Under the pieces are notes generated by a model. The model searched no databases. It was not told the origin of the DNA and saw only the letters and a list, made by a program, of their open reading frames with translations. From Spirochaetia bacterium (GTDB taxonomy: Bacteria; Spirochaetota; Spirochaetia; Treponematales; Breznakiellaceae), in the NCBI GenBank assembly GCA_025997675.1, contig BNUX01000042.1, positions 1 through 24,908 on the forward strand: a stretch of 24,908 nucleotides of DNA. The letters are read 5' to 3'. Below are positions 9,585-16,120 of this stretch, one piece after another. The position numbers and the translations under genes are program-made. Each line of letters starts with the position of its first letter. Within the stretch, counting starts at the first letter, position 1.

Positions 9585-11324
9585 TTATCTCCTCTTTCTC
9601 TTTTTAGGCGGCACAATCACCTTTGCCGGTTCCGCCGCCGCCAGCATCCCCTTTTTCTTGGCAATATACTTGTTAATGGTCAACTGTTGAATCATGGTCA
9701 GCACATTGGACATGATCCAGTACACCAGCAATCCCGACGGCACATCATAGAGGATGAAGAAGAATATGACGGGCATGGCATAGAGCATCATCTTCATCTG
9801 GGCATTGCCCTGCTGATCCGGGGTCTGGGTCACCTTGCCATAGAGCAGCTGGGAACCCACGTAGATGAAGGGCAGGGCACGGAGAGCGCTCCAGCCCAGG
9901 AGAGGTATCTGGAAAGGCGCAAAGCTCCAGATGTATTCGGGCAGGGACAGGTCCGGTATCCATCCGGGGATGAACATGGCGCCCCGGAGATCAAAGTGGG
10001 TGTTAAAGAGATTGTACATGGCAAAGAAGATCGGCATCTGGATGAGCATGGGCAGACAGCCCGAAAGGGGATTGTACCCTTCCTTTTTATAAAGCGCCCC
10101 CATTTCGGTATTCATCTTCTGGGGATTGTCCTTGTACTTTTCCTGGATTTCCTTGATCGCAGGGGATAGGGTCTGCATCCGCAGGGTGGCCTCGGAGCTC
10201 TTCTTGGTTAGAGGGAACATGATCACCTTGACCAGGAGGGTAAGGAGGATAATCGCTATGCCGTAATTGGGGATAATCTTATAGAAGATCATGAGCAGCC
10301 ATTTTAACAGGGTTTCCAGGGGGCCAAGGAAGCCCGAGGTATTGGCAACCTTGATGAGCTGTAAATCCCGGAGCTTAAAGCTGTTGGCCGCCGTATCGTA
10401 AACCCCCAGGGCGTTCTGGCTTTTGGGCCCCATGTAGAAGCGGTACACATCACTGGTATGGGCGTCATTCACCGCAGGCCGTACCAGGTACAGCCGGGAT
10501 GCGTCGCTTAAGCCCGGCTCGGCACGGGTGGAGAACACCATTTCCGCCTGGCTCGCCAGGGGTATGGCGATGAGGGTGAAATACTTGCCCGCCACCGCCC
10601 CCCAGGTATAGCCCGGTGGGATGGTGGTACCGCCGCTTTTACCCACCTTGGCCTGGTCCCCTTCGTTCTTAAACTTGCCGTTGGTAAAGGTGTAGTAACG
10701 GCGGTATTCGTAGCGTTGGTCCAGCTTTTCGAAGCGCGGGCCGAACTGGGGGGCTGAGCCCAGGGTATAGGTGACGGGGCCGCCGTCCAGGGTAACCGTC
10801 AGCTCGAACATATACTCATCGGGCCTGAAGTCGTACCGTTTGGTCAGCCGGACCGGGCTTCCGGAAACCGCGAAATCCCGGGAAAACTCTACTATATAGT
10901 CGGAAATCCTGGTTACGTTGAAGAAGGCGCTGATGGGCTGGGCTTTGAGGTCCCCCAGGGCAATGGTAAAGGCATGGGATTCAGCAGCCCCGGGAAGAAC
11001 CATCTCCACAAAGTCGTCGCGGTCCTTATGTTCCCGCAGCTTATAGGAAACCACATCTCCCCCGGCATTAGTCAGGACCACCATCGCAAGGCCGGTATCA
11101 ATGTTGACCCGCTGTTCTGTACCGGGGAGGGTATTATCCACCTGGGGCGTTTCTGCGATCACCAAAGGCGCCGACGGCGTGGGCGTGGGTGCGGGCGCGG
11201 GCTGTTCCGTCACCGTATTGGCGGGAGCAGGCGGCTGGGGAGGGAAAAACGCCCCCTGGATAAGGTAAAACGCCGATATCACCACGATTGAAAGCACCAC
11301 GGCAAGTAATGTTCTTTTTTCCAT
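9585..11324 (-). CDS. yidC: Membrane protein insertase YidC
   Basis: This 579-residue YidC/Oxa1/Alb3 insertase has a cleavage-free N-terminal helix (about 5-22), a Pro/Ala-rich linker and a large periplasmic beta-sandwich (about 60-340). The C-terminal insertase core follows, with amphipathic EH1, TM2, the cytoplasmic coiled coil (SPAIKEIQEKYKDNPQKM) and three further helices. It inserts small membrane proteins alone or with SecYEG. The long periplasmic domain is typical of Gram-negative-type envelopes. The groove residue that is Arg366 in E. coli is Lys here, also residue 366, in L-L-V-K-V-I-M-F-P. The ATG at 11324 has GGAG 6 nt upstream. The basic tail ends K-K-R-K-R-R. Confidence 0.97.
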   Translation of the reverse strand: MEKRTLLAVVLSIVVISAFYLIQGAFFPPQPPAPANTVTEQPAPAPTPTPSAPLVIAETPQVDNTLPGTEQRVNIDTGLAMVVLTNAGGDVVSYKLREHKDRDDFVEMVLPGAAESHAFTIALGDLKAQPISAFFNVTRISDYIVEFSRDFAVSGSPVRLTKRYDFRPDEYMFELTVTLDGGPVTYTLGSAPQFGPRFEKLDQRYEYRRYYTFTNGKFKNEGDQAKVGKSGGTTIPPGYTWGAVAGKYFTLIAIPLASQAEMVFSTRAEPGLSDASRLYLVRPAVNDAHTSDVYRFYMGPKSQNALGVYDTAANSFKLRDLQLIKVANTSGFLGPLETLLKWLLMIFYKIIPNYGIAIILLTLLVKVIMFPLTKKSSEATLRMQTLSPAIKEIQEKYKDNPQKMNTEMGALYKKEGYNPLSGCLPMLIQMPIFFAMYNLFNTHFDLRGAMFIPGWIPDLSLPEYIWSFAPFQIPLLGWSALRALPFIYVGSQLLYGKVTQTPDQQGNAQMKMMLYAMPVIFFFILYDVPSGLLVYWIMSNVLTMIQQLTINKYIAKKKGMLAAAEPAKVIVPPKKRKRR

Positions 11325-11337
11325 GTAAACTCCATAA

Positions 11338-11556
11338 CTAAGGTACCGGGTCGTAACCACCGGGATGGAAAGGATGACAGCGCAGAAACCGTTTAAGCCC
11401 CAACAAAGCGCCCCGGAAGGCGCCGTATTTCCGCACCGCCTCATACGTATAGGCGGAACAGCTTGGCGCATAACGGCACACGGGGGGGAAATGGGGGGAC
11501 ACCGCCTGCTGATACAACCGGATAAAAAGCAACGCCGCTTTTTGTAAAACCGTCAT
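11338..11556 (-). CDS. yidD: Membrane protein insertion efficiency factor YidD
   Basis: This 72-residue protein is full length for YidD. It has the hallmark cysteine-bearing stretch [15 protein letters not shown] and the C-terminal [12 protein letters not shown]. YidD is a small membrane-associated protein that assists YidC-dependent insertion. Its ATG overlaps the rnpA stop by one base (TAATG), and yidC starts 13 bp downstream, so the three are translationally linked. Confidence 0.95.
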   Translation of the reverse strand: MTVLQKAALLFIRLYQQAVSPHFPPVCRYAPSCSAYTYEAVRKYGAFRGALLGLKRFLRCHPFHPGGYDPVP

Positions 11557-11912
11557 TATTCAGTCCCCGTTAGTAAACCGGCCCTGGCAATCAGGGTTTT
11601 CAACTGCTCCATCCGGTCCGCAAGGAAATCCCTGCCCGGATACACCAGCAAAACCAAATCATAGCCGCTTCTCAGCCGGTTCCGCATAAACCGGTAGGCT
11701 TCCCGGCTGACCCGCCGGGCCCGGTTCCGTTCCACCGCATTTCCGAACTTCCGCGCAAAAGTAAAGGCAATCCGGTTATAGGGCAGCCCATTCTCCACCC
11801 GGAACAGCTTAGCGCCGGAGCAGCCAACCACCTTTCCCTGGTTAAAAACCGCCCGTATTTCTCCCCGTTTCTTCAACCGTTCGTTCTGTCGAAACCGAAA
11901 GAGCCCGCCCAC
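11556..11912 (-). CDS. rnpA: Ribonuclease P protein component
   Basis: This 118-residue basic protein is the protein subunit of RNase P, which assists the RNA subunit in 5' maturation of tRNAs. The diagnostic RNR segment [12 protein letters not shown] is present, followed by V-S-R-E-A-Y-R. The start is a GTG at 11912, three bases after the rpmH stop, with only a short AGG as ribosome site. Translation is therefore probably coupled to rpmH. The 3' end overlaps yidD by one base. Confidence 0.95.
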   Translation of the reverse strand: MGGLFRFRQNERLKKRGEIRAVFNQGKVVGCSGAKLFRVENGLPYNRIAFTFARKFGNAVERNRARRVSREAYRFMRNRLRSGYDLVLLVYPGRDFLADRMEQLKTLIARAGLLTGTE

Positions 11913-11915
11913 TGC

Positions 11916-12071
11916 CTAATAGGGCTTCTTTTCATCGGAAACGCTCAGTTTAATCCGGCCCTTTGCCCGCCGGCGCTTCAAAACAAGCCGTCCACCCCGG
12001 GTTTTCATCCGGGCCCGGAACCCGAATTTGCGGTTCCGCTTTACTTTACTGGGTTGATACGTCCGTTTCAT
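11916..12071 (-). CDS. rpmH: 50S ribosomal protein L34
   Basis: This is a 51-residue very basic protein starting [20 protein letters not shown], the invariant L34 signature, followed by R-M-K-T-R-G-G-R. It is a few residues longer than the common 44-46 because of a C-terminal extension ending D-E-K-K-P-Y. TAGGAG lies 9 nt before the ATG. It heads the rpmH-rnpA-yidD-yidC-jag cluster, downstream of a good promoter at 12122-12150. dnaA, often found divergent from rpmH, is not here; the tRNA and the element occupy that side. Confidence 0.97.
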   Translation of the reverse strand: MKRTYQPSKVKRNRKFGFRARMKTRGGRLVLKRRRAKGRIKLSVSDEKKPY

Positions 12072-12121
12072 GGGAATTTCTCCTATCTATATAAAGGTAA
12101 TGAAAGCTAATTTAGAGATTT

Positions 12122-12150
12122 AGTATAGGGAAGGGGGGGAGAAAGATCAA
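12122..12150 (-). promoter_or_regulatory. Promoter of the rpmH operon
   Basis: On the minus strand TTGATC (12150-12145) and TATACT (12127-12122) are separated by 17 bp. The predicted start lies near 12115 and gives a leader of about 44 nt to the rpmH ATG. It faces away from the tRNA-Thr promoter, with only a few bases between the two. Confidence 0.55.
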
Positions 12151-12164
12151 TAGGGTTGGGGGGA

Positions 12165-12194
12165 TTGCCCCAGGATAGCGTAATTTGTTATAGT
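12165..12194 (+). promoter_or_regulatory. Promoter of tRNA-Thr
   Basis: TTGCCC (12165-12170) and TATAGT (12189-12194) are separated by 18 bp. The expected start near 12201 is seven bases before the mature 5' end of the tRNA. Confidence 0.45.
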
Positions 12195-12207
12195 GGACTT
12201 GGTTCTT

Positions 12208-12280
12208 GCCAGGATGGCTCAGACGGTAGAGCGACGCACTCGTAATGCGTAGGTCCCGGGTTCGATTCCCGGTTCTGGCT
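12208..12280 (+). tRNA. tRNA-Thr (anticodon CGT)
   Basis: All four arms fold. The acceptor GCCAGGA pairs with TTCTGGC (one G-T). The D stem is GCTC/GAGC. The anticodon stem is ACGCA/TGCGT with loop CTCGTAA, giving anticodon CGT, which reads ACG. The T arm is CCGGG-TTCGATT-CCCGG. The discriminator base is T and CCA is not encoded. The DNA changes character immediately downstream, which suggests the 3' end of this gene served as an attachment site. Confidence 0.96.
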
Positions 12281-12301
12281 AAGTCCCGGACCCTTTAGCC
12301 C

Positions 12302-12340
12302 AAAAAAAAGCCAATTCCCTGTAGTACAAGGAATCAGCTT
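12302..12340 (-). terminator. Minus-strand rho-independent terminator
   Basis: Read on the minus strand, AAGCTGATTCC (12340-12330) and GGAATTGGCTT (12318-12308) form an 11-bp stem with an 11-nt loop. A run of T follows to 12302. Two positions pair only as G-U, and only in minus-strand RNA; in plus-strand RNA they would be C-A mismatches. Its direction is therefore fixed, and it would stop transcripts coming out of the element before they enter tRNA-Thr antisense. Confidence 0.6.
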
Positions 12341-12550
12341 AATGCGGCCAAGAAGACTTGAACATACTTTGGCCCAACCTAATTCTTTACTGTATAAAGA
12401 CTTACGGAACTTAAAAAGCAATATGGTACATAAATGGTACATTGACCCCAAGAAGAACTTATCATCTTTGGGGCACTATCTTCCTCCACTACTATAGTAT
12501 AACCCCAATTCGGCTTCTTTATCAAGTGCGGGGGCCAAGCAAACTCCCAA
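12341..12550. other. Non-coding junction region
   Basis: I see no supportable gene here. Reading frames across it have no recognisable domain and some run antisense to the tRNA. It contains a short imperfect hairpin with arms CCCCAA/TTGGGG (12446-12473). It probably contains the chromosome-element junction or decayed DNA that preceded the antitoxin remnant. Confidence 0.5.
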
Positions 12551-12715
12551 TCATACCCAGGATTGAGCCAAGTAGTTTTCGCCGGTTCTCTTGGGGTTTC
12601 TCCCAAAACAGTTGAAGCATGGGAAGATGGCCGGAACAAGCCGGAAGGGGCTTCCCATCGACTCCTTGAGATTGTCCGTGATAATCCTGATTTTTTAAGA
12701 CAGTTTCAGGTATAA
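12551..12715 (+). pseudogene. 5'-truncated XRE-family antitoxin (HigA/NadS-like) remnant
   Basis: Translating this frame gives about 54 residues ending at TAA 12713-12715. They include L-S-Q-V-V-F-A-G-S-L, then GVSPKTVEAWEDGRNKPEGA, then S-H-R-L-L-E-I-V. This is the recognition helix and C-terminal part of the small XRE antitoxins of HigB/RelE-type toxin-antitoxin pairs. The usual N-terminal half is absent: upstream codons in the same frame do not match the family, and a stop lies at 12500-12502. There is no start codon, ribosome site or partner toxin. It looks like debris of an earlier toxin-antitoxin locus at the integration site. It has not been checked by alignment. Confidence 0.7.
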
Positions 12716-12835
12716 GCTAATGGAGAGCGGATTCCATTGAATTAGGCTATCAGATTTTTCAGTCGAAACCCATATCCTCTGTCCATCCTATCTGTCCTTG
12801 ATTTTAGGGTATTTAATTTATCCAGGCCAATTCTC

Positions 12836-12841
12836 TATAAT
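12836..12841 (+). promoter_or_regulatory. Consensus -10 box; leaderless start of the methyltransferase gene
   Basis: A perfect TATAAT ends six bases before the ATG at 12848, so transcription should begin at or next to the A of the start codon. No Shine-Dalgarno sequence is present. A weak -35 (TTTAAT at 12812-12817) lies 18 bp upstream. Confidence 0.5.
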
Positions 12842-12847
12842 ATCCCT

Positions 12848-14167
12848 ATGGAAATCAACATCAATAAACGGTTCAAGACACTATTCCGGCCTCTTACCGA
12901 TGAGGAATATAACCAGTTGGAAGCAAACATCTTAAAGGAAGGTATCAGGGACCCGCTGGTTCTATGGGGTGATGTTCTTATTGACGGTCATAACCGATAC
13001 AGCATAGCCCAAAAGCATAAATTGAAGTTCAAGACCGTTAAGATAGAGTTCAAGGACAAAACCGAAGCCGAAATATGGATGCGGAGCAACCAGAAGGGGA
13101 AGCGGAACCTCACCAAACTTGAACAACTATACAACATCGGTAAGCTCTATGAATTGACTAAAAAGAAGCATGGTGGAACCGGCGCAAACCAATACACGAA
13201 GCAGACTCAACAAAATATAATGTCCGCTAATACCTCGACCCTTTTAGCAGAGCAATATTCTATCAGCGAAAGAACCGTCCAGCGAGCGGCCGATTTTGTT
13301 AAGGAAGTGGATACCATAGGTGAAATCAACCCGGACATAAAGGACAGACTTTTATCAGGAGCCATACGAGCAACCCAAAAGGACATCAAAATCCTTGCCA
13401 ATATGGAGCCGAAAAAAAGACTAAAAATAATGGTAGTTTTGGAAAACCTACCGATTTTCTCACAAGCAAGGTCAAAAGTTGAAATTGAAATCTCAAAGGA
13501 CGAAACAGCGAAACAGACCATAAAAGAAATTAAGCGGAAGCCGCCGCTGATTTACAATATGGATTGTGTTGATTTTATAGAGACCTGTAAGCCCTATGAT
13601 TTACTCTTAACCGACCCGCCATACAGCACCGACATAAAGGACATTGATGCCTTTGTTGGAAGATGGTTATATCCTGCGCTGGACAAATTGAAACCGACAG
13701 GGGCGGCTTATATCTGTATAGGGGCCTATCCAAAAGAATTACAAGCCTATTTTACTACCAAAATCCCCAAGAATGTTGTTCTGAAACAGATTTTAGTATG
13801 GTCTTATTTTAATGCTCCTATGGTTAAGAGGACTCACTACCGGCAAAACTATTGCCATATTCTCCTTTATTCCGGTAAGGAAGCGTCTATAAACATAACA
13901 GACCCCGTTGAAGGCTGGGCGGTTTTTGAAGAGGATAAGCCTGATCCCCGGCGTGGAAACTGGTATCACGGATGGCAGAAGCCGATGAGCCTTGCTGAAA
14001 AGTTTATCAGACATTCAACGAAGAAAGGAGATCTGGTCATAGATCCTTTCGTTGGAACCGGAACCTTCCTGTTAGCGGCATCCAAATTAGGGCGCATTGG
14101 AATAGGCGCTGACATATCAGCAGAAAACCTAAAAATTGCCGAAAGCCGTGGCTGTCAAATTAAATAA
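12848..14167 (+). CDS. ParB-like domain / DNA methyltransferase fusion
   Basis: This 439-residue two-part protein starts with a ParB/sulfiredoxin-like domain (about 1-95) carrying L-I-D-G-H-N-R-Y. A helical middle follows, with an HTH-like S-I-S-E-R-T-V-Q-R-A. The C-terminal half is an amino-methyltransferase with DPPY at 256-259 and the SAM motif D-P-F-V-G-T-G-T at 399-406. DPPY before FxGxG is the beta-class order of N6-adenine and N4-cytosine enzymes. Phages and plasmids often carry such fusions, probably for self-modification; the target site is unknown. No restriction enzyme is adjacent, so it is probably a solitary methylase. It is the first intact gene of the element and appears leaderless. 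Confidence 0.88.
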   Translation: MEININKRFKTLFRPLTDEEYNQLEANILKEGIRDPLVLWGDVLIDGHNRYSIAQKHKLKFKTVKIEFKDKTEAEIWMRSNQKGKRNLTKLEQLYNIGKLYELTKKKHGGTGANQYTKQTQQNIMSANTSTLLAEQYSISERTVQRAADFVKEVDTIGEINPDIKDRLLSGAIRATQKDIKILANMEPKKRLKIMVVLENLPIFSQARSKVEIEISKDETAKQTIKEIKRKPPLIYNMDCVDFIETCKPYDLLLTDPPYSTDIKDIDAFVGRWLYPALDKLKPTGAAYICIGAYPKELQAYFTTKIPKNVVLKQILVWSYFNAPMVKRTHYRQNYCHILLYSGKEASINITDPVEGWAVFEEDKPDPRRGNWYHGWQKPMSLAEKFIRHSTKKGDLVIDPFVGTGTFLLAASKLGRIGIGADISAENLKIAESRGCQIK

Positions 14168-14224
14168 TCATTCCAAAACAATACCGCCTATTTAAGTTTA
14201 TCTTTTTAGGAAACTGAAACTTTT

Positions 14225-14235
14225 ATGCTTACATA
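14225..14235 (+). promoter_or_regulatory. ATGCTTACATA element, copy 1 (ssb)
   Basis: This 11-bp motif occurs at four gene starts in the element. Here it lies 16 nt before the ssb ATG, leaving room for the AGAGG ribosome site at 14242-14246. It may be an extended -10 (TGC followed by TTACAT) or an operator. Confidence 0.5.
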
Positions 14236-14251
14236 AGCACCAGAGGTGTTT

Positions 14252-14590
14252 ATGAATAATCTTAATTCCGTTATAGCGGAAGGTGTGTTGGTCGATAAAC
14301 CAGCCTTCCAGGACACAAATGGTAAGCCGTTTTGTAGTTTTTCCATTGCGTCAAATCAGTTCTACCGGGTGAAGTCCAAGGTTGAGAAGGAAGTCAGCAT
14401 CTTCGATGTGGAAGTCTTTGGTAAGCTGGCGAAAAGTTGTCATAATCTCGGACAACAAGGCCGGGGTGTCCGTGTCGTGGGGCGGCTTCAACAGAAGAAA
14501 TGGGTGGATGCCAAAGGCAAGGCGCAGTCCAAAATCATCATAATCGCCGAGCATGTAGAGTTTCGGCCCGATTTTAAGGTGGCGAAATGA
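14252..14590 (+). CDS. ssb: Single-stranded DNA-binding protein, short form
   Basis: This 112-residue OB-fold protein has the SSB layout: an N-terminal M-N-N-L-N-S-V strand, G-K-P-F-C-S-F-S-I-A-S-N, then D-V-E-V-F-G-K-L-A and G-R-G-V-R-V-V-G-R-L. It binds single-stranded DNA during element replication or transfer. It is shorter than chromosomal SSB (about 150-180 residues). It ends in P-D-F-K-V-A-K and so lacks the acidic D-D-I-P-F-type tip through which SSB recruits partners. I chose the ATG at 14252 over a GTG at 14246, which is part of the ribosome site. The stop overlaps the next start by 4 bp. Confidence 0.85.
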   Translation: MNNLNSVIAEGVLVDKPAFQDTNGKPFCSFSIASNQFYRVKSKVEKEVSIFDVEVFGKLAKSCHNLGQQGRGVRVVGRLQQKKWVDAKGKAQSKIIIIAEHVEFRPDFKVAK

Positions 14591-15045
14591 GTGACATTGT
14601 TTTACCTTCCGATGACCTAATCCGGTTCCTTCCAAAGTCCCAATACAAGGCTATGATGGAAACACCGGAAGCCTTTAAACATGGAGTCAAAAGGCTGAAT
14701 GACCTTGTATCGAAGATACCCAATCTTTATGATACCGATGGACAGGCAAGGCACCCGTTGAGCCTCCATTATTTTGTCGGTGGCTGTGATTGGTATATCG
14801 CCGAATACTCCAAGGAGGAAGACATCTTCTTCGGCTACGCCATCCTCAACAATGACCTCCACAACTCTGAATGGGGCTACATTAGCAGGGCTGAAATCAT
14901 CAGCCTTGAAATCCCTGAAAGGCACCTGATGATAAATCTTGACCTTTATTGCCACGAGGAAATCATAGAGGAAGCACTCTTCAAGAAAGACCCTAAACAT
15001 TTTTGGAAATATGGCTTTTCAACCGAGGAAAAAAACGACACTTAA
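14587..15045 (+). CDS. DUF2958 family protein
   Basis: This 152-residue protein resembles DUF2958 proteins of conjugative plasmids and integrative elements. It has the conserved central pattern H-P-L-S-L-H-Y-F, then G-G-C-D-W-Y-I-A-E, then F-F-G-Y-A-I-L-N-N-D and E-W-G-Y-I-S. The molecular function of the family is unknown. It begins within the ssb stop (ATGA overlap), so it should be co-translated with SSB, which suggests a role in DNA processing or single-strand transfer. This is inference from context. Confidence 0.75.
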   Translation: MSDIVLPSDDLIRFLPKSQYKAMMETPEAFKHGVKRLNDLVSKIPNLYDTDGQARHPLSLHYFVGGCDWYIAEYSKEEDIFFGYAILNNDLHNSEWGYISRAEIISLEIPERHLMINLDLYCHEEIIEEALFKKDPKHFWKYGFSTEEKNDT

Positions 15046-15058
15046 ATCTGTTATTGGT

Positions 15059-15078
15059 GGTATCCTAATCTGGATACC
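15059..15078. repeat. Perfect 7-bp inverted repeat, possible operator or hairpin
   Basis: GGTATCC and GGATACC flank a 6-nt centre (TAATCT) in the gap between the DUF2958 gene and the next gene. There is no T-run after it, so a terminator is unlikely. It could be an operator or partition site, or an RNA hairpin upstream of the ribosome site at 15090-15096. Confidence 0.45.
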
Positions 15079-15099
15079 GCTAAACTTAAAGGGGGCAAC

Positions 15100-15351
15100 A
15101 TGGAACACATTGAATACACTTGGAGTGAGTTAAATGACGAGGCGGTCTATTTTATCGTCAATGGCGTTAAACTGACATCCCTTTCCGGCCCAGAAGAAAA
15201 CAAAGGAAGCGGAAAGTTTTGGAGTCCTGCAAGGGGCGATGACGGAAAAGATTACGATTTAACTTGGGAATCAAATAATTCTTATGACATTGAATCGTTC
15301 ATCTTACTTGACGCTTCGGTCGCTGAACATAGCAAGGAGGTTTGTCTATGA
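15100..15351 (+). CDS. Hypothetical small acidic protein
   Basis: This is an 83-residue protein, acidic overall, with no family I recognise. It opens M-E-H-I-E-Y-T-W-S-E-L-N-D-E-A-V-Y-F. Alternating hydrophobic positions suggest a small beta-rich fold. AAAGGGGGC 5-6 nt before the ATG is a clear ribosome site. Its last codons overlap the ribosome site and start of the next gene, so the two should be co-translated. Confidence 0.7.
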   Translation: MEHIEYTWSELNDEAVYFIVNGVKLTSLSGPEENKGSGKFWSPARGDDGKDYDLTWESNNSYDIESFILLDASVAEHSKEVCL

Positions 15352-15593
15352 GCAGACTGAATGACATAACATCTTTTATCTATGATGTGGTTGATGTAGG
15401 TAGTTGTATTATAGATGCTGGATATGATTTTATTGGTAGTGTATCGAAAACAAACGACATTAACTTATCCGGCGAACATTTTATCATTGGCGGTTGCGGC
15501 GGGAGCGTGTATCATGTCAAAACGCTTGACGAGAATAATATGTCGGTGTCCTACATTGGCGATTATATTTGGGCTGATGATAGGTCTGGTTGA
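15348..15593 (+). CDS. Hypothetical protein, probably interrupted by an in-frame UGA
   Basis: It is 81 residues as read, starting at the ATG at 15348. AAGGAGG (15334-15340) lies 7 nt upstream and rules out the TTG at 15342 as the better start. There is no recognised domain; the protein has a G-G-C-G-G-S-V-Y-H-V turn and a tyrosine/aspartate-rich end. It stops at TGA 15591-15593. The same frame then continues for 30 sensible codons to a second TGA, so the natural product is probably about 112 residues, with TGA in place of one codon such as TGG. Confidence 0.65.
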   Translation: MSRLNDITSFIYDVVDVGSCIIDAGYDFIGSVSKTNDINLSGEHFIIGGCGGSVYHVKTLDENNMSVSYIGDYIWADDRSG

Positions 15594-15686
15594 AATTATG
15601 ATAAGTGCTTTTTTCTTGAAAGCGTTATCGTTCCTTGGTTGATGGAGCATGGGGCAAACGACCAGCAGACTACACGCCCACGCTGA
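15594..15686 (+). other. In-frame continuation of the preceding gene after UGA
   Basis: Directly after TGA 15591-15593 the same frame reads NYDKCFFLESVIVPWLMEHG and ten more residues to TGA 15684-15686. The composition is protein-like. A stem-loop starts seven bases after the first TGA: GATAA and GCTTT (15600-15611) pair with AAAGC and TTATC (15619-15629) around a 7-nt loop. A nonsense mutation, programmed readthrough and sequencing error are all possible. Confidence 0.5.
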
Positions 15687-15706
15687 ACCATATACCTGAC
15701 CTCGAA

Positions 15707-15736
15707 GCGGGGGTCAATTAGTCCCCCGCAATTTTG
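15707..15736 (+). terminator. Rho-independent terminator
   Basis: GCGGGGG (15707-15713) and CCCCCGC (15723-15729) form a 7-bp all-GC stem with a 9-nt loop, followed by AATTTT. It closes the ssb-DUF2958-small-gene operon. The T-run is short, so efficiency may be modest. Confidence 0.65.
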
Positions 15737-15766
15737 CCATCAACCGATACACAGATCCCCCAGAAA

Positions 15767-15775
15767 TACTAATTA
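15767..15775 (+). promoter_or_regulatory. CTAATTA start-site motif, copy 1
   Basis: TACTAATTA ends four bases before the ATG at 15780 and no Shine-Dalgarno sequence is present. The same motif precedes four other ATG starts and the helicase leader in this element. Confidence 0.55.
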
Positions 15776-15779
15776 CAAC

Positions 15780-16070
15780 ATGATAATAAAAAATATTGTT
15801 TATTATAGGGATAAAGTTCCAAATACAAAGAGAGAATCTGATGCTGATACTCTTGAAGGTATGATACAGGACTACAAGGACTGGAAAGAGACCATAAGGA
15901 ACTACTATTTATCAGATACGGATTTTAAAGAAAAACATCCGGCATATTGGAAAAGGCTAACGAGAGAAGTCACCAAATTAGAAATTGATAATGTAAAACG
16001 ATGTTTTCGTAAAAAATCTCGTATGAGGTTTATTGAAGAACTGGATACGGACGATTATGAGTTGGATTAA
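15780..16070 (+). CDS. Small YYELD-tail protein, paralogue A of three
   Basis: This is a 96-residue charged, probably helical protein with no recognised family. It aligns by eye with the next two genes: an N-terminal YY..(K/Q)(V/I)P, a central D-Y-K-D-W-K-E-T-I-R-N-Y-Y-L-S-D-T-D, then H-P-A-Y-W-K and an acidic end T-D-D-Y-E-L-D. Only the motifs and spacing are strongly shared, so the duplication is old. It has no ribosome site; the CTAATTA motif abuts the start, which suggests a leaderless transcript. The function is unknown. Confidence 0.75.
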   Translation: MIIKNIVYYRDKVPNTKRESDADTLEGMIQDYKDWKETIRNYYLSDTDFKEKHPAYWKRLTREVTKLEIDNVKRCFRKKSRMRFIEELDTDDYELD

Positions 16071-16108
16071 AACTTATCATCGGCTTATGACGACAGAGCC
16101 ACTGATAC

Positions 16109-16117
16109 CACTAATTA
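16109..16117 (+). promoter_or_regulatory. CTAATTA start-site motif, copy 2
   Basis: CACTAATTA ends three bases before the ATG at 16121. The preceding GATACC makes this near-identical to copy 3 (GATATCACTAATTG) over 14 bases, while the surrounding DNA is not conserved. There is no ribosome site. Confidence 0.6.
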
Positions 16118-16120
16118 TCT

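Noticed and set aside
12340..12380. Decayed tRNA 3' end on the minus strand (TTCAAGTC followed by a CCGCA-like end)
   Set aside because: The supposed T-stem arms do not pair and no other arm can be folded.
12188..12451. 87-codon minus-strand frame running through the tRNA-Thr gene
   Set aside because: It is antisense to a well-folded tRNA and crosses a terminator; the translation has no recognisable domain.
13207..13521. Minus-strand frame inside the methyltransferase gene
   Set aside because: It is a shadow of a well-supported gene, without start signals or recognisable content.
15591..15630. Selenocysteine codon with SECIS hairpin
   Set aside because: The stem-loop is near the UGA, but the apical loop lacks the usual early G, the protein resembles no selenoprotein, and a TGG-to-TGA mutation is simpler.
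15415..15642. 75-codon plus-strand frame in another phase over the UGA-interrupted gene
   Set aside because: It has no ribosome site, and the other frame has a strong one plus overlap coupling with its upstream neighbour; its hydrophobic segment looks accidental.
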